A stretch of DNA of 64,000 nt, taken from Winogradskyella sp. (GTDB lineage: Bacteria > Bacteroidota > Bacteroidia > Flavobacteriales > Flavobacteriaceae). The translations under genes were made by a program, and so were the position numbers. The notes under the pieces are model-generated. The model made no database searches and was not told where the DNA came from. It saw only the letters and a program-made list of their open reading frames with translations. Positions 8,257-16,796 of the stretch are shown here, piece by piece. How positions within the stretch are numbered: position 1 is the stretch's first letter; the number at the start of each line of letters is the position of its first letter. The stretch lies in the NCBI RefSeq assembly GCF_028289625.1, contig NZ_JANQOM010000011.1:27923-91922 (forward strand), given 5' to 3'.

Positions 8257-8259
8257 AAT

Positions 8260-9612
8260 TTAGTCGTCTTTCTCTTCCTTAATTTTGAAATCTTCCATAA
8301 ATTTAGTCGTGTAGTTTCCTGCTAAATAATCAGGATGCTCCATCAACTGCCTATGAAAAGGAATTGTCGTTTTTATACCTTCAATGACAAATTCGTCTAA
8401 GGCGCGTTTCATTTTGTTTATCGCCTCCTCTCTCGTTTGCGCCGTTGTAATCAACTTAGCTATCATTGAGTCATAATTAGGTGGAATACTATAACCTGCA
8501 TAAACATGAGTGTCTAGACGAACTCCATGACCTCCAGGAGCATGAAGCGTTGTTATTTTCCCGGGTGAAGGTCTAAAATCATTAAATGGGTCTTCTGCAT
8601 TTATTCTACACTCTATGGAATGTAAATTTGGAGTATAATTTTTACCCGATATTGGTACGCCTGCGGCAACTAGTATTTGCTCTCTAATTAAATCGAAATC
8701 TATAACCTGTTCAGTAATAGGGTGCTCTACTTGAATACGTGTGTTCATTTCCATAAAGTAGAAATTTCTATGCTTGTCTACTAGAAATTCTACGGTACCT
8801 GCTCCTTCATAATTTATAAACTCTGCAGCTTTGACCGCTGCTTTCCCCATTTTATCCCTCAATTCGTCCGTCATAAACGGTGAGGGAACTTCTTCAGTAA
8901 GCTTTTGATGGCGCCTCTGTACCGAACAATCTCTTTCGGATAAGTGACAGGCCTTTCCTCTAGAATCGCCTACAACTTGGATTTCTATATGCCTTGGTTC
9001 CTCAATGAGTTTCTCCATATACATATCATCATTCCCAAAAGCCGCTTTTGACTCTTGTCTTGCCGAATCCCAAGCTGGTTTTAAATCTTCTTTTTTCCAG
9101 ACCGCACGCATTCCTTTTCCACCACCTCCAGCAGTAGCCTTTAACATAACAGGGTAACCTATTTCCTTAGCAAGCTTTTCGCATTCTTCATAATCGGCAA
9201 TAATTCCTTCGCTACCAGGCACGCAAGGTACTCCAGCAGCTTTCATTGTAGCCTTAGCGGTAGCTTTGTCACCCATTTTAGAAATCATCTCTTCTGAAGC
9301 ACCAATGAATTTTATACCGTGCTCTTCACAAATCTTAGAGAACTTAGCATTTTCGGATAAAAATCCATATCCAGGGTGAATGGCGTCGGCATTGGTAATT
9401 TCTGCTGCTGCTATAAGATTTGAAATCTTTAAATAAGACTCTGGGCTAGGTGGAGGGCCAATACAAACTGCTTCGTCCGCAAACTTAACGTGAAGGCTAT
9501 CTGCATCTGCTGTTGAGTATACAGCAACTGTTTTAATACCCATTTCTTTGCAGGTCCTGATAACACGAAGTGCTATTTCACCTCTATTAGCGATTAGTAT
9601 CTTTTTAAACAT
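8260..9612 (-). CDS. accC: acetyl-CoA carboxylase biotin carboxylase subunit
   Basis: A 450-residue ATP-grasp enzyme that carboxylates biotin on AccB, the first half-reaction of malonyl-CoA formation. Visible hallmarks: the N-terminal [20 protein letters not shown], the glycine-rich ATP loop [14 protein letters not shown] (about 159-172), [26 protein letters not shown], and the C-terminal [10 protein letters not shown]. Length fits AccC exactly. It follows accB by 83 bp, an unusually long gap that holds a dyad. The housekeeping carboxylase would also supply malonyl-CoA for the polyketide operon nearby. Confidence 0.97.
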   Translation of the reverse strand: MFKKILIANRGEIALRVIRTCKEMGIKTVAVYSTADADSLHVKFADEAVCIGPPPSPESYLKISNLIAAAEITNADAIHPGYGFLSENAKFSKICEEHGIKFIGASEEMISKMGDKATAKATMKAAGVPCVPGSEGIIADYEECEKLAKEIGYPVMLKATAGGGGKGMRAVWKKEDLKPAWDSARQESKAAFGNDDMYMEKLIEEPRHIEIQVVGDSRGKACHLSERDCSVQRRHQKLTEEVPSPFMTDELRDKMGKAAVKAAEFINYEGAGTVEFLVDKHRNFYFMEMNTRIQVEHPITEQVIDFDLIREQILVAAGVPISGKNYTPNLHSIECRINAEDPFNDFRPSPGKITTLHAPGGHGVRLDTHVYAGYSIPPNYDSMIAKLITTAQTREEAINKMKRALDEFVIEGIKTTIPFHRQLMEHPDYLAGNYTTKFMEDFKIKEEKDD

Positions 9613-9623
9613 AACTTTTGTTT

Positions 9624-9689
9624 TAAAAATTCAATTTCCAAGCACCAAATTCCAAATAATTGGGTTTGGGATTAGTGGATTGGAATTTT
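9624..9689. repeat. imperfect dyad in the accB-accC gap
   Basis: The accB-accC spacer contains two nested inverted segments: an inner CCAAA...TTTGG hairpin within 9645-9669, and outer AAAATTC/GGAATTTT arms on either side. It resembles the dispersed palindromes rich in CCAAATTCC that I recall from flavobacterial intergenic regions. It may be an RNA structure between the two cistrons or a decayed mobile palindrome. Confidence 0.45.
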
Positions 9690-9695
9690 CAATTG

Positions 9696-10181
9696 TTATG
9701 ATGGATCAACCAAAAATAAAGGTTGGTCAAATTCCACAGGAGAAGAATCATCAACTAAGACTTTAACAATCTTACCTGATACCTCAGACTCAATTTCGTT
9801 GAATAGCTTCATAGCCTCAATAACACAAAGTACATCGCCTTCCTTAACTTCAGTACCGACCTCAACAAAAACGGGCTTGTCTGGTGACGGCTTACGATAG
9901 AATGTACCTATAATCGGTGATTTTACAGTAACATATTTAGAATCATCACTTGCAGTAGCGGAAGCTGCAGGTGCTTCTGGCGCTGGAGCGGCAACCGGCG
10001 CTGGAGCTTGTTGCTGAACAACTGGTGCAGCAGCTTGAACAGGTACTTGCTGAACAATCGTAGTATCGCTATCAGAACCTGTTCTGATCGTAATCTTAAC
10101 ATCATCCATTTCTAACTTAACTTCACTTGCCCCAGATTTGGCGACAAATTTTATTAAGTTCTGAATTTCTTTTAAATCCAT
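9696..10181 (-). CDS. accB: acetyl-CoA carboxylase biotin carboxyl carrier protein
   Basis: A 161-residue carrier of the biotin cofactor for acetyl-CoA carboxylase. It has the N-terminal MDLKEIQNLIKFVAKSG, a flexible Ala/Pro/Gln linker (about 45-78) and the C-terminal biotinyl domain with CVIEAMKLFNEIE, where Lys125 is biotinylated. The region following the domain (PVEFDQPLFLVDPS) completes the barrel. It lies between fabH (29 bp upstream) and accC, the standard bacterial fatty-acid initiation cluster. Confidence 0.97.
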   Translation of the reverse strand: MDLKEIQNLIKFVAKSGASEVKLEMDDVKITIRTGSDSDTTIVQQVPVQAAAPVVQQQAPAPVAAPAPEAPAASATASDDSKYVTVKSPIIGTFYRKPSPDKPVFVEVGTEVKEGDVLCVIEAMKLFNEIESEVSGKIVKVLVDDSSPVEFDQPLFLVDPS

Positions 10182-10210
10182 AATATTTAGATATTTTTGT
10201 TAGTTAGTGT

Positions 10211-11209
10211 TTAATTAGGATTGTATGCCCATTTAAAATAAATTGAGCCCCAGGTAAATCCACCTCCAAAAGCGGCAAAAATCAAATTATCACCTTTCTT
10301 CAGCTGTGATTCGTAGTCGTAAAGTAATAATGGTAGTGTGGCAGAGGTTGTGTTACCGTACTTCTCTATATTCATCATTACTTTTTCATCTTCCAAATTA
10401 ATGCGTTGAGCCGTGGCATCTATAATCCTCTTGTTTGCCTGATGCGCTACCAGCCAAGAAATATCTTTGTTGGTTAGGTTGTTTCTCTTTAGTATGCGTT
10501 CTGCTACATCTGCCATATTGAAAACCGCATTTTTAAAGACTGTTCTTCCGTCTTGAAAAACATAATGCTTACCTTCATCAAAAGCTTCTTGAGTTATAGG
10601 GTACGATGAGCCTCCATAAGTCGCCTGCAAAAACTCTCGGCCTTCGCCATTACTTCTTAAAATTTCATCTTGAACACCTAAACCTTCTTCATCGGGTTCG
10701 AACAATACAGCACCTCCTCCATCACCAAAAATTATACAAGTCGCTCTATCTTTATAATTAATAAATGAAGAGTTCTTGTCGGCACCTATTAATAGGATTT
10801 TTTTATAGCGCCCAGATTCTATGTAAGCTGCAGCGGTTGACATACCAAATAGAAAACTAGAACAAGCTGCCTCTAAATCGTAAGAAAATGCGTTTACTGC
10901 TCCTATCTGTGTCGCAGTGTAAGCAGCTGTTGAAGCCGCCTTCATATCTGGTGTTGCGGTGCAAACGATCACCAATTCTATCTCTTTAGGATCTAAACCT
11001 GTTTTCTGAATGAGGTCTTCTGCTGCTTTAATAGCTAAAAATGATGTTCCTTTTCCTTCTTCTTTGAGAATTCTGCGCTCTTTGATTCCTGTCCGAGTCG
11101 TAATCCATTCGTCGTTTGTGTCTACCATAGTTTCTAATACTTTGTTGGATAATACAAAGTCTGGTAGATAGCCTCCGACGGCTGTAATTGCCGCTGTGAT
11201 TTTACTCAT
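10211..11209 (-). CDS. fabH: 3-oxoacyl-ACP synthase III
   Basis: A 332-residue ketoacyl-ACP synthase III, which starts fatty-acid synthesis by condensing an acyl-CoA with malonyl-ACP. The triad is visible: Cys116 in DLEAACSSFLFGM, His in WLVAHQANKRIID, and Asn in YGNTTSATLPLLL. NDEWITTRTGIKERRI near the N-terminus is a family hallmark, as is the C-terminal GGGFTWGSIYFKW. It is upstream of accB/accC and downstream of rpmF, a classical order in bacteria. The 178-bp gap to rpmF includes a terminator, so fabH must have its own promoter there. Confidence 0.96.
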   Translation of the reverse strand: MSKITAAITAVGGYLPDFVLSNKVLETMVDTNDEWITTRTGIKERRILKEEGKGTSFLAIKAAEDLIQKTGLDPKEIELVIVCTATPDMKAASTAAYTATQIGAVNAFSYDLEAACSSFLFGMSTAAAYIESGRYKKILLIGADKNSSFINYKDRATCIIFGDGGGAVLFEPDEEGLGVQDEILRSNGEGREFLQATYGGSSYPITQEAFDEGKHYVFQDGRTVFKNAVFNMADVAERILKRNNLTNKDISWLVAHQANKRIIDATAQRINLEDEKVMMNIEKYGNTTSATLPLLLYDYESQLKKGDNLIFAAFGGGFTWGSIYFKWAYNPN

Positions 11210-11337
11210 TATTAGCTTTTAGGTTAATTAAAAGTATTGAAAAATGACAAAAATCAATGGTTTTCAATGAATTTTCGGCATTTTTTGGCAAATAATTATG
11301 CAAATTAAGTGGTTTTTGACCTATTCGAAAAATTTAA

Positions 11338-11367
11338 ATAAAAAAAACGCTCACTTCTGAGCGTTTT
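11338..11367 (-). terminator. Rho-independent terminator after rpmF
   Basis: Read on the minus strand this is AAAACGCTCA with the loop GAAG and TGAGCGTTTT, followed by a run of T. It lies 20 bp past the rpmF stop and would end the DUF177-rpmF transcript before fabH. Confidence 0.85.
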
Positions 11368-11387
11368 ATTATATGCGTGCATAGTAG

Positions 11388-11591
11388 TTATGCTATATTT
11401 TCTTCTTCGGCAGAATTATCTATTAATACTTGTCCTCTGTAGTAAAGCTTACCTTCGTGCCAATGTGCTCTGTGGTATAAGTGTGGCTCACCAGTTGTAG
11501 GGCAAGTTGCTACTTGAGGTACAGAAGCTTTATAGTGTGTTCTTCTTTTGTCTCTTCTTGTTCTAGATATTTTACGTTTAGGATGTGCCAT
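11388..11591 (-). CDS. rpmF: 50S ribosomal protein L32
   Basis: A 67-residue basic protein starting [20 protein letters not shown], the standard L32 N-terminus, followed by [15 protein letters not shown]. Zinc-ribbon cysteines are reduced to a single Cys, as in many bacterial L32 C-minus forms. It lies 8 bp after the DUF177 gene, the usual pairing (yceD-rpmF), and is followed by a strong hairpin terminator. Confidence 0.97.
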   Translation of the reverse strand: MAHPKRKISRTRRDKRRTHYKASVPQVATCPTTGEPHLYHRAHWHEGKLYYRGQVLIDNSAEEENIA

Positions 11592-11599
11592 TTTAAATG

Positions 11600-12151
11600 C
11601 TATTTATCCGTTAATAGTTTTTTTAAATTATTCCAACGAGGATCAATATCCTCTGATTTTTTTTCATTATCCCCATTTTTTGGGCTCAATTCTTCTAATT
11701 TTGAAAGTATATCTGACTTTAAGGTACCGTCCGCAATCCCTGGGTGTATGCGTTTCGCGGGAACTGCCAAAACAATAAGCTCATAGAGGTATTGCGCTAC
11801 ATTGATTTCATATTCGCCGTGAGGTACAATTAAAATATCTTCATTATCGTCATTATACTCCGCACCAAATTTTACGACTAGCTTATAATCATCTTCAATA
11901 GGCTGATTATAAGGTTCGTTTGTTAGGTCGCAGTTAACATTAACATAACCCGATGCGTCAAAAAACAACTCTAATAGTGTTGTTTTTTTGATGAGCTTTA
12001 AATCGATTTTTACATCAACTTGATTAAACTCTTCGTATTCAAAATTATTAAAGAACGTATTGTCTATGTCGTAATCAAAATGGTGCTCCCCTACTTTTAG
12101 CCCAACAAATTGGATTGTATATGCTTTTAATGCCTTCATTACCACACTCAT
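11600..12151 (-). CDS. DUF177 family protein (YceD-like)
   Basis: A 183-residue protein with the DUF177/YceD pattern: an N-terminal beta-rich region, a conserved single Cys segment ([27 protein letters not shown]) and the C-terminal [11 protein letters not shown]. In plants and bacteria the family is tied to 23S rRNA accumulation, and it is typically next to rpmF, as here (8 bp). An ATG four codons in (12139) begins [15 protein letters not shown] and may be the true start, since that sequence resembles how I recall homologues beginning. Confidence 0.88.
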   Translation of the reverse strand: MSVVMKALKAYTIQFVGLKVGEHHFDYDIDNTFFNNFEYEEFNQVDVKIDLKLIKKTTLLELFFDASGYVNVNCDLTNEPYNQPIEDDYKLVVKFGAEYNDDNEDILIVPHGEYEINVAQYLYELIVLAVPAKRIHPGIADGTLKSDILSKLEELSPKNGDNEKKSEDIDPRWNNLKKLLTDK

Positions 12152-12218
12152 TTTGAGCCTGCAAATATATAAAATTTTACTTATTTAAAGCCCAGATATC
12201 TACAAATTTTGTTAATCC

Positions 12219-13259
12219 CTATTTTAAGGCTTTTTTCAAAGGGTTCTTGGTGTAATGCTTATAGTCTAATCTATTCTTAAATATCTTAATAGCCATATAA
12301 ATCGCTTGGACAAATGAATTTTCATTTGCTTGTCCTTTTCCTGCTATTTCATAAGCTGTGCCATGATCTGGCGATGTCCTTACCTTATCGAGACCAGCGG
12401 TGTAATTGACACCTCCTCCAAATGATATCGTTTTAAAGGGTATGAGCCCCTGATCGTGATAAGAGGCAATGACAGCGTCGAAACTCTTGTAGGTGTTTGA
12501 ACCAAAAAAACTATCCGCGGAATATGGGCCATAAACTAAATTGCCTTCGTGTCTTATTTTCTCTAAAGTTGGTCTTAAAACGGTGTCGTCTTCATTACCA
12601 ATAACACCATTATCGCCTGCATGAGGGTTTATGGCCAATACTGCAACCTTAGGCTTATTGATGCCAAAATCTTGCTTTAAGGATTGTGTAACTGTTTCAA
12701 TTTTTTCCCTTATAAGTTCTTCTGTAATGTGATTTGCAGCATCTTTTAGCGGCACATGATCCGTTAAAAGCCCAACACGTAAGCCTTCGGTTACCATAAA
12801 CATTAGACTTTTTCCATTTAAAGCTTTAGCCAAATAATCCGTATGCCCCGGGAAATTAAATGTATCTGATTGAATATTGTGTTTATTTATTGGCGCTGTC
12901 ACCAAGACATCTATTAAACCTGCCTTAAGGGCTTTGGTTGCGGCTTCTAGTGATTTAATAGCATACTCACCCATTTTTTTATTTTCTTTGCCAAAGTCAA
13001 TTTTAATGGGCTCTTTCCAAATATTTACGACATTAACCTTACCATGAACCAACTTTTCTGGCCTATCGATGTTAAAAAAGTTAATCTTACTTTTAAAATG
13101 ATTTTTAAAAAATTGCATGGTCTTGCCTGAGGCAAAAATAACTGGTGTACTTAACTCAAGTGATCTGGAATCCTCATAAGCTTTGATGATTATTTCTGGC
13201 CCTATGCCATTAAGGTCGCCAACTGAAATACCAACAACAACTTTTTCTTCTCTCTTCAT
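12219..13259 (-). CDS. pdxA: 4-hydroxythreonine-4-phosphate dehydrogenase
   Basis: A 346-residue NAD-dependent, metal-dependent dehydrogenase of pyridoxal 5'-phosphate synthesis. The motifs VGISVGDLNGIGPEII at the start, FPGHTDYLAKAL, NPHAGDNGVIGNEDD, ASYHDQGLIPFKTISF and the C-terminal RTSPDHGTAYEIAGKG (metal and substrate histidines) are those of PdxA. It is the first gene of the rightmost minus-strand run, divergent from ribE across a 99-bp promoter region. Confidence 0.95.
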   Translation of the reverse strand: MKREEKVVVGISVGDLNGIGPEIIIKAYEDSRSLELSTPVIFASGKTMQFFKNHFKSKINFFNIDRPEKLVHGKVNVVNIWKEPIKIDFGKENKKMGEYAIKSLEAATKALKAGLIDVLVTAPINKHNIQSDTFNFPGHTDYLAKALNGKSLMFMVTEGLRVGLLTDHVPLKDAANHITEELIREKIETVTQSLKQDFGINKPKVAVLAINPHAGDNGVIGNEDDTVLRPTLEKIRHEGNLVYGPYSADSFFGSNTYKSFDAVIASYHDQGLIPFKTISFGGGVNYTAGLDKVRTSPDHGTAYEIAGKGQANENSFVQAIYMAIKIFKNRLDYKHYTKNPLKKALK

Positions 13260-13318
13260 ATCTTAAATAGTTATCCTATTTTTATATTAAAATCTATTAC
13301 TGTGTGTAATAGTGTGCT

Positions 13319-13326
13319 TAACTTTG
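13319..13326 (+). promoter_or_regulatory. -7 promoter box for ribE
   Basis: TAACTTTG fits the Bacteroidota housekeeping -7 consensus TAnnTTTG exactly. It is 32 bp upstream of the ribE start in the divergent pdxA-ribE gap. No convincing -33 TTG partner is seen, so this is a partial promoter call. Confidence 0.55.
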
Positions 13327-13358
13327 CACTGCAAATTTAACCAAATAAAGTAGATTTA

Positions 13359-13949
13359 ATGTTTACAGGTATTATAGAAGAATTAGGCACAGTAGAAAAA
13401 TTAACAAAGAAAAATGGCAATCTTCATTTAACTTTTAGCTCTTCGATTACAAATGAATTAAAAATTGATCAGAGTGTAGCCCATAATGGTGTTTGCCTTA
13501 CAGTAGTCAACATAAATAACGATAATTATGTTGTCACAGCTATTCAAGAAACCTTAGACAAAACAAATTTAGGTTCGCTTAAGGAGGGTGATATTGTAAA
13601 TATAGAGCGTGCTATGAAATTAGGTGACCGGCTTGATGGCCACATTGTGCAAGGCCATGTAGACCAAACTGCTGAATGTGTATCTATAAAAGAAGAAGAT
13701 GGAAGTTGGTTATTTACTTTCGAATACGATAAGAGTCATAACAATATTACCATTGAGAAGGGTTCTATTACTGTAAACGGAGTTAGTCTTACCGTGGTTA
13801 ACTCTAAAGTAAACCAGTTCTCAGTGGCTATAATTCCATACACTTACCAGCACACTACATTTAAAACCTTAAAAGTTGGCGAAAAGGTAAACCTTGAGTT
13901 TGATGTAATCGGTAAATATGTAAAACGGCTTAATGACCTGAGGAACTAG
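13359..13949 (+). CDS. ribE: riboflavin synthase, alpha subunit
   Basis: A 196-residue enzyme that dismutates two 6,7-dimethyl-8-ribityllumazines to riboflavin. It starts MFTGIIEELGTVE, the invariant family start, and has two internally duplicated lumazine-binding barrels, with VAHNGVCLTVV in the first (about 40-50) and ITVNGVSLTVVN in the second (about 137-148), plus GDRLDGHIVQGHVD. Its TAG stop shares the palindrome CTAG with the opposing small gene at 13946. Confidence 0.96.
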   Translation: MFTGIIEELGTVEKLTKKNGNLHLTFSSSITNELKIDQSVAHNGVCLTVVNINNDNYVVTAIQETLDKTNLGSLKEGDIVNIERAMKLGDRLDGHIVQGHVDQTAECVSIKEEDGSWLFTFEYDKSHNNITIEKGSITVNGVSLTVVNSKVNQFSVAIIPYTYQHTTFKTLKVGEKVNLEFDVIGKYVKRLNDLRN

Positions 13950-14146
13950 GTCGTTTTTCTTGAAATTTTGTAGGTTCTGTAAATTCCAAAACTTAGAGCA
14001 AGTAAGAACAGTATAAACAGTCCTCCGTCGATAGGCAGTCCTGGAGGAGGAGGAGGCATAGGCGGAGGAGGCGCAGCTCCTTGAGCCATAGACACAAAAC
14101 CCATGAAGAAAAATAAGATTGAGGCTAACATATTTTTGTTCTGCAT
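13946..14146 (-). CDS. PID-CTERM-type sorted miniprotein
   Basis: A 66-residue protein with an N-terminal signal peptide (hydrophobic core then SMAQG), a proline-rich linker of PPPPMPPPPP type, the motif LPIDGGLFILFLLALSFG and a basic tail (RTYKISRK). This Pro-Ile-Asp-Gly-Gly plus membrane helix plus basic tail is the PID-CTERM protein-sorting signal of Bacteroidota, and here it forms nearly the whole mature protein. I prefer the ATG at 14146; a longer frame to 14191 would add residues before the signal peptide. The stop overlaps ribE. Function unknown. Confidence 0.7.
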   Translation of the reverse strand: MQNKNMLASILFFFMGFVSMAQGAAPPPPMPPPPPGLPIDGGLFILFLLALSFGIYRTYKISRKTT

Positions 14147-14539
14147 GCTGTTAATAATGGTGTAAAAGTATAAAAAAAACCGACCTAACAAAATAAATCC
14201 AATTAAAAAAACGTCTTTGAACGGTAAATATTGTCGATGAAATGCTTAAAATGTGCTCAAATTAGGGAAGAAACGTATATGTTTTATGCACACTTAACAC
14301 AAATATAATACTAATTTATAATCCGCCTTTCATTTGATATGTGCTATTTGTGTTAAATCTATTTTTATAAAATAAAAAAGGGCATGGAATAATACCAAAA
14401 GCTTTTGCTTTTTGATGTCTCATCTGGGATTATCTCAATCCCGACAGTTATTGGACTCAATGTAGGCTGCTCATCCAAAATTTGTTCACTTTGTTTCACA
14501 AAAAAAGCCTTTGCTATTGCAAAAGCTTTTACCTCACTG
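14147..14539. other. intergenic stretch upstream of the PID-CTERM gene
   Basis: About 390 bp without a supportable gene. It holds an 11-bp inverted repeat, TTAACACAAAT at 14294-14304 and ATTTGTGTTAA at 14346-14356, separated by 41 nt, and the tRNA terminator at its right end. An open frame crossing the tRNA is not credible. Confidence 0.5.
14500..14527 (-). terminator. tRNA terminator
   Basis: On the minus strand the sequence AGCTTTTGC-AATA-GCAAAGGCT forms a 9-bp hairpin with one G-U pair, followed by seven T. It begins about 13 nt beyond the tRNA 3' end. Confidence 0.85.
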
Positions 14540-14613
14540 TGGTCCCACCTGGGCTCGAACCAGGGACTTTCTGATTATGAGTCAGATACTCTAACCAACT
14601 GAGTTATAGGACC
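14540..14613 (-). tRNA. tRNA with CAU anticodon (Met, elongator; Ile2 not excluded)
   Basis: A full cloverleaf of 74 nt on the minus strand: acceptor arms GGTCCTA and TGGGACC with one G-U pair, a D arm AACTCAGTTGGTTAGAGT, anticodon arm TCTGA-CTCATAA-TCAGA with CAT as anticodon, and the T-arm CCTGG-TTCGAGC-CCAGG. The discriminator is A and the CCA end is not encoded. CAU can mean elongator Met or, after lysidine modification, Ile2. The start is not that of an initiator tRNA as C1 and A72 are absent. Confidence 0.9.
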
Positions 14614-14688
14614 TATTGGCTGATACCAATCTCTTTATTCCTAAAGAGTCTGCAATATTACTATATATTTTAAAACTCTACAAGAATT

Positions 14689-15093
14689 TTAATCCTTAAT
14701 GTCTTGGCATAATTCTACCAACACGCTATTCGAGGATTTAGGGTGTAAAAATGCAATTAATTTTTGATCCGCTCCCTTTTTTGGCGATTTATGAATCATT
14801 TGAAAACCCTCATTGGTCAAACGCTTAATTTCTTCTTCAATATTGTCAACCGCAAAGGCGATATGGTGAATCCCCTCACCTTTCTTTTCTATAAATTTTG
14901 CAATTGGGCTATTGCTATTAGTAGCCTGAAGCAATTCTATTTTATTGGGGCCACATTTAAAGAAGGATGTTTTTACACCTTCACTTTCTACATCTTCTAT
15001 TTTATAATGTGCTTCACCAAATAAGGTTTTAAATAAATCGTTAGACTTTTCTATGTCCTTCACTGCTATCCCGATATGTTCGATTTTTCTCAT
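14689..15093 (-). CDS. mce: methylmalonyl-CoA epimerase
   Basis: A 134-residue vicinal-oxygen-chelate (glyoxalase-fold) protein that interconverts (R)- and (S)-methylmalonyl-CoA. The start IEHIGIAVKDIEKS with metal His, KIELLQATNSNSPIAKFIEKKGEGIHHIAFAVDN with the second His, and the C-terminal HPKSSNSVLVELCQ with the metal Glu are all typical. It supports propionate/branched-chain catabolism through methylmalonyl-CoA mutase, which is not in this window. It is divergent from rbfA. Confidence 0.92.
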   Translation of the reverse strand: MRKIEHIGIAVKDIEKSNDLFKTLFGEAHYKIEDVESEGVKTSFFKCGPNKIELLQATNSNSPIAKFIEKKGEGIHHIAFAVDNIEEEIKRLTNEGFQMIHKSPKKGADQKLIAFLHPKSSNSVLVELCQDIKD

Positions 15094-15188
15094 TATTCAA
15101 TAAATTTTATTTGCCAAAGAACGGAATTCTTACAGTTACAAACTATGATTTTTGTTATATAAAAATACCATAATCCTTAAATATCCTC

Positions 15189-15196
15189 TACTTTTG
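15189..15196 (+). promoter_or_regulatory. -7 promoter box for rbfA
   Basis: TACTTTTG fits TAnnTTTG exactly and ends only 4 nt before the rbfA ATG. Transcription would begin at or very near the start codon, so the mRNA may be leaderless. No -33 box at ideal spacing is visible. Confidence 0.5.
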
Positions 15197-15200
15197 CAAA

Positions 15201-15593
15201 ATGGAAAGCAATAGACAAAAAAAAATAGCTGGTATATTACAACAGGATTTAGCCGAAGTTTTGCAACAAGCGGCTTCTTCAGGTGGGCTTAGAGGTGTTA
15301 TTATTTCCGTATCTAAAGTAAGTGTCACTGTAGATTTGTCTATCGCTAAAGTATACCTCAGTATTTTTCCTAATAAAGAGGCCCAAGAGTTGTTAGATGG
15401 TATTAAATCCAACACTCCTTTAATTAGACACGAACTGGCACAGCGTACGCGCCATCAATTACGACGCATGCCGCAACTTGAATTTTTTATTGACGACTCT
15501 TTAGAATATATTGATGGCATAGAGCGTTCTCTTAAAGATGGGGATAATCCCCTTGAAAACACAGACCTCTTAGATAAGCGTAAAAAATCTTAA
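15201..15593 (+). CDS. rbfA: ribosome-binding factor A
   Basis: A 130-residue KH-like protein that binds the 30S subunit during late 16S rRNA maturation. The start ESNRQKKIAGILQQDLAEVLQ, the central VSVTVDLSIAKVYLSIFP and the RHQLRRMPQLEFFIDDSLEY near the C-terminus are the family's conserved blocks. The permease gene begins at the base after its stop, so the two are coupled. Confidence 0.94.
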   Translation: MESNRQKKIAGILQQDLAEVLQQAASSGGLRGVIISVSKVSVTVDLSIAKVYLSIFPNKEAQELLDGIKSNTPLIRHELAQRTRHQLRRMPQLEFFIDDSLEYIDGIERSLKDGDNPLENTDLLDKRKKS

Positions 15594-16796
15594 GTGAATT
15601 TTTCGTTATATATAGCAAAACGTTATCTGGTTTCTAAAAGCAGTAGTAATGCTATAAATATCATGACACTCATAGCTTCTGGTGGAGTTATTATAGCTTC
15701 GGCAGCTCTATTTATAGTGCTTTCTGTATTTGCCGGACTTAAAGATTACAGCCTTCAATTCTCCTCTTTTGTAGATCCCGATTTAAAACTACTTCCTTCT
15801 CAGGGCAAATCGTTTACCTTTTTAGAGGAAGATAAATTGAAACTAAGCGCTATCGATGGCATTGCGTCTTTTTCTGAAATTATTGAGGAACGCATTATTA
15901 TAAAATCTGAAAACAAGAATCTTCTAGCGACTTTAAAAGGGGTTGATGCCAATTTTTTGAAGGTTACCAATATAGATTCTATGATTACCAAAGGCGATTG
16001 GATTTCACCCGAAAGTAATGATGTGGTGTCGGGTTGGGGAATTTCAAATAATCTTTCATTCGGAATTTTGGACTTTAGAAAATCCTTATCGCTTTATGTG
16101 CCCAAACCCGGAAGGGGTCAATTAAGCTCCATAAAAGGTGCTTATAACGCTGTCTATGTTAATAATGTTGGTTTGTTTGACATTAATGAAGATCTCAATG
16201 CTGAATATGTGTTTTCGGATATTACTTTGGCTAGACAATTGTTAAACTATAAAGACCACCAAATTAGTGCTATAGAGGTAAAGTTGAATCCTGATACCGA
16301 TGAAGATAATTTAAGGGAGGCTATTAACGCTTCATTTAATAATCAGTTTATCATCAAAAACAGAAAGCAACTTAATGATGCCTTATTCAAAATGTTGAAT
16401 ACCGAAAACCTCGCCATTTATCTCATCTTTACTTTGGTTATCATTATTGCGCTATTTAATGTTATTGGTGCTATTATTATGATGATATTAGATAAAAAGA
16501 AGTCGCTAAATACCCTTTTTAATCTAGGAACAGAACCAAAAACAATAAAATCCATTTTCTTTTGGCAAGGTAGCTTAATGACTATAGTTAGTGGTATAAT
16601 CGGTGTTGTTTTAGGACTTTTAACCGTATACCTACAGCAGTCTTTTGATTTGATAATGTTAACACCAGAATTAGCTTATCCTGTAAGATTGAATGCCTTT
16701 AATATACTTTTGGTATTGGCAACCATCTTCGCTTTAGGTATTGTTGCTTCGCGAATTGCTTCGCAACGGATAACAAAAAAATTAATTCAGACTTAA
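15594..16796 (+). CDS. FtsX-type ABC transporter permease (LolC/E-like)
   Basis: A 400-residue membrane protein of the MacB/LolC-FtsX permease type: one N-terminal helix (about 22-47), a large periplasmic region (about 48-270), then three C-terminal helices (about 275-300, 325-350, 370-390). In diderms LolCE-type permeases extract lipoproteins from the inner membrane. The GTG start (15594) follows the rbfA TAA directly. Its own stop shares TTAA with the dusB stop. The cognate ATPase is not adjacent, and the exact role remains a family-level inference. Confidence 0.85.
   Translation: MNFSLYIAKRYLVSKSSSNAINIMTLIASGGVIIASAALFIVLSVFAGLKDYSLQFSSFVDPDLKLLPSQGKSFTFLEEDKLKLSAIDGIASFSEIIEERIIIKSENKNLLATLKGVDANFLKVTNIDSMITKGDWISPESNDVVSGWGISNNLSFGILDFRKSLSLYVPKPGRGQLSSIKGAYNAVYVNNVGLFDINEDLNAEYVFSDITLARQLLNYKDHQISAIEVKLNPDTDEDNLREAINASFNNQFIIKNRKQLNDALFKMLNTENLAIYLIFTLVIIIALFNVIGAIIMMILDKKKSLNTLFNLGTEPKTIKSIFFWQGSLMTIVSGIIGVVLGLLTVYLQQSFDLIMLTPELAYPVRLNAFNILLVLATIFALGIVASRIASQRITKKLIQT

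Noticed and set aside
14405..14602. Open frame across the tRNA.
   Set aside because: It covers the tRNA and its terminator, on the opposite strand.
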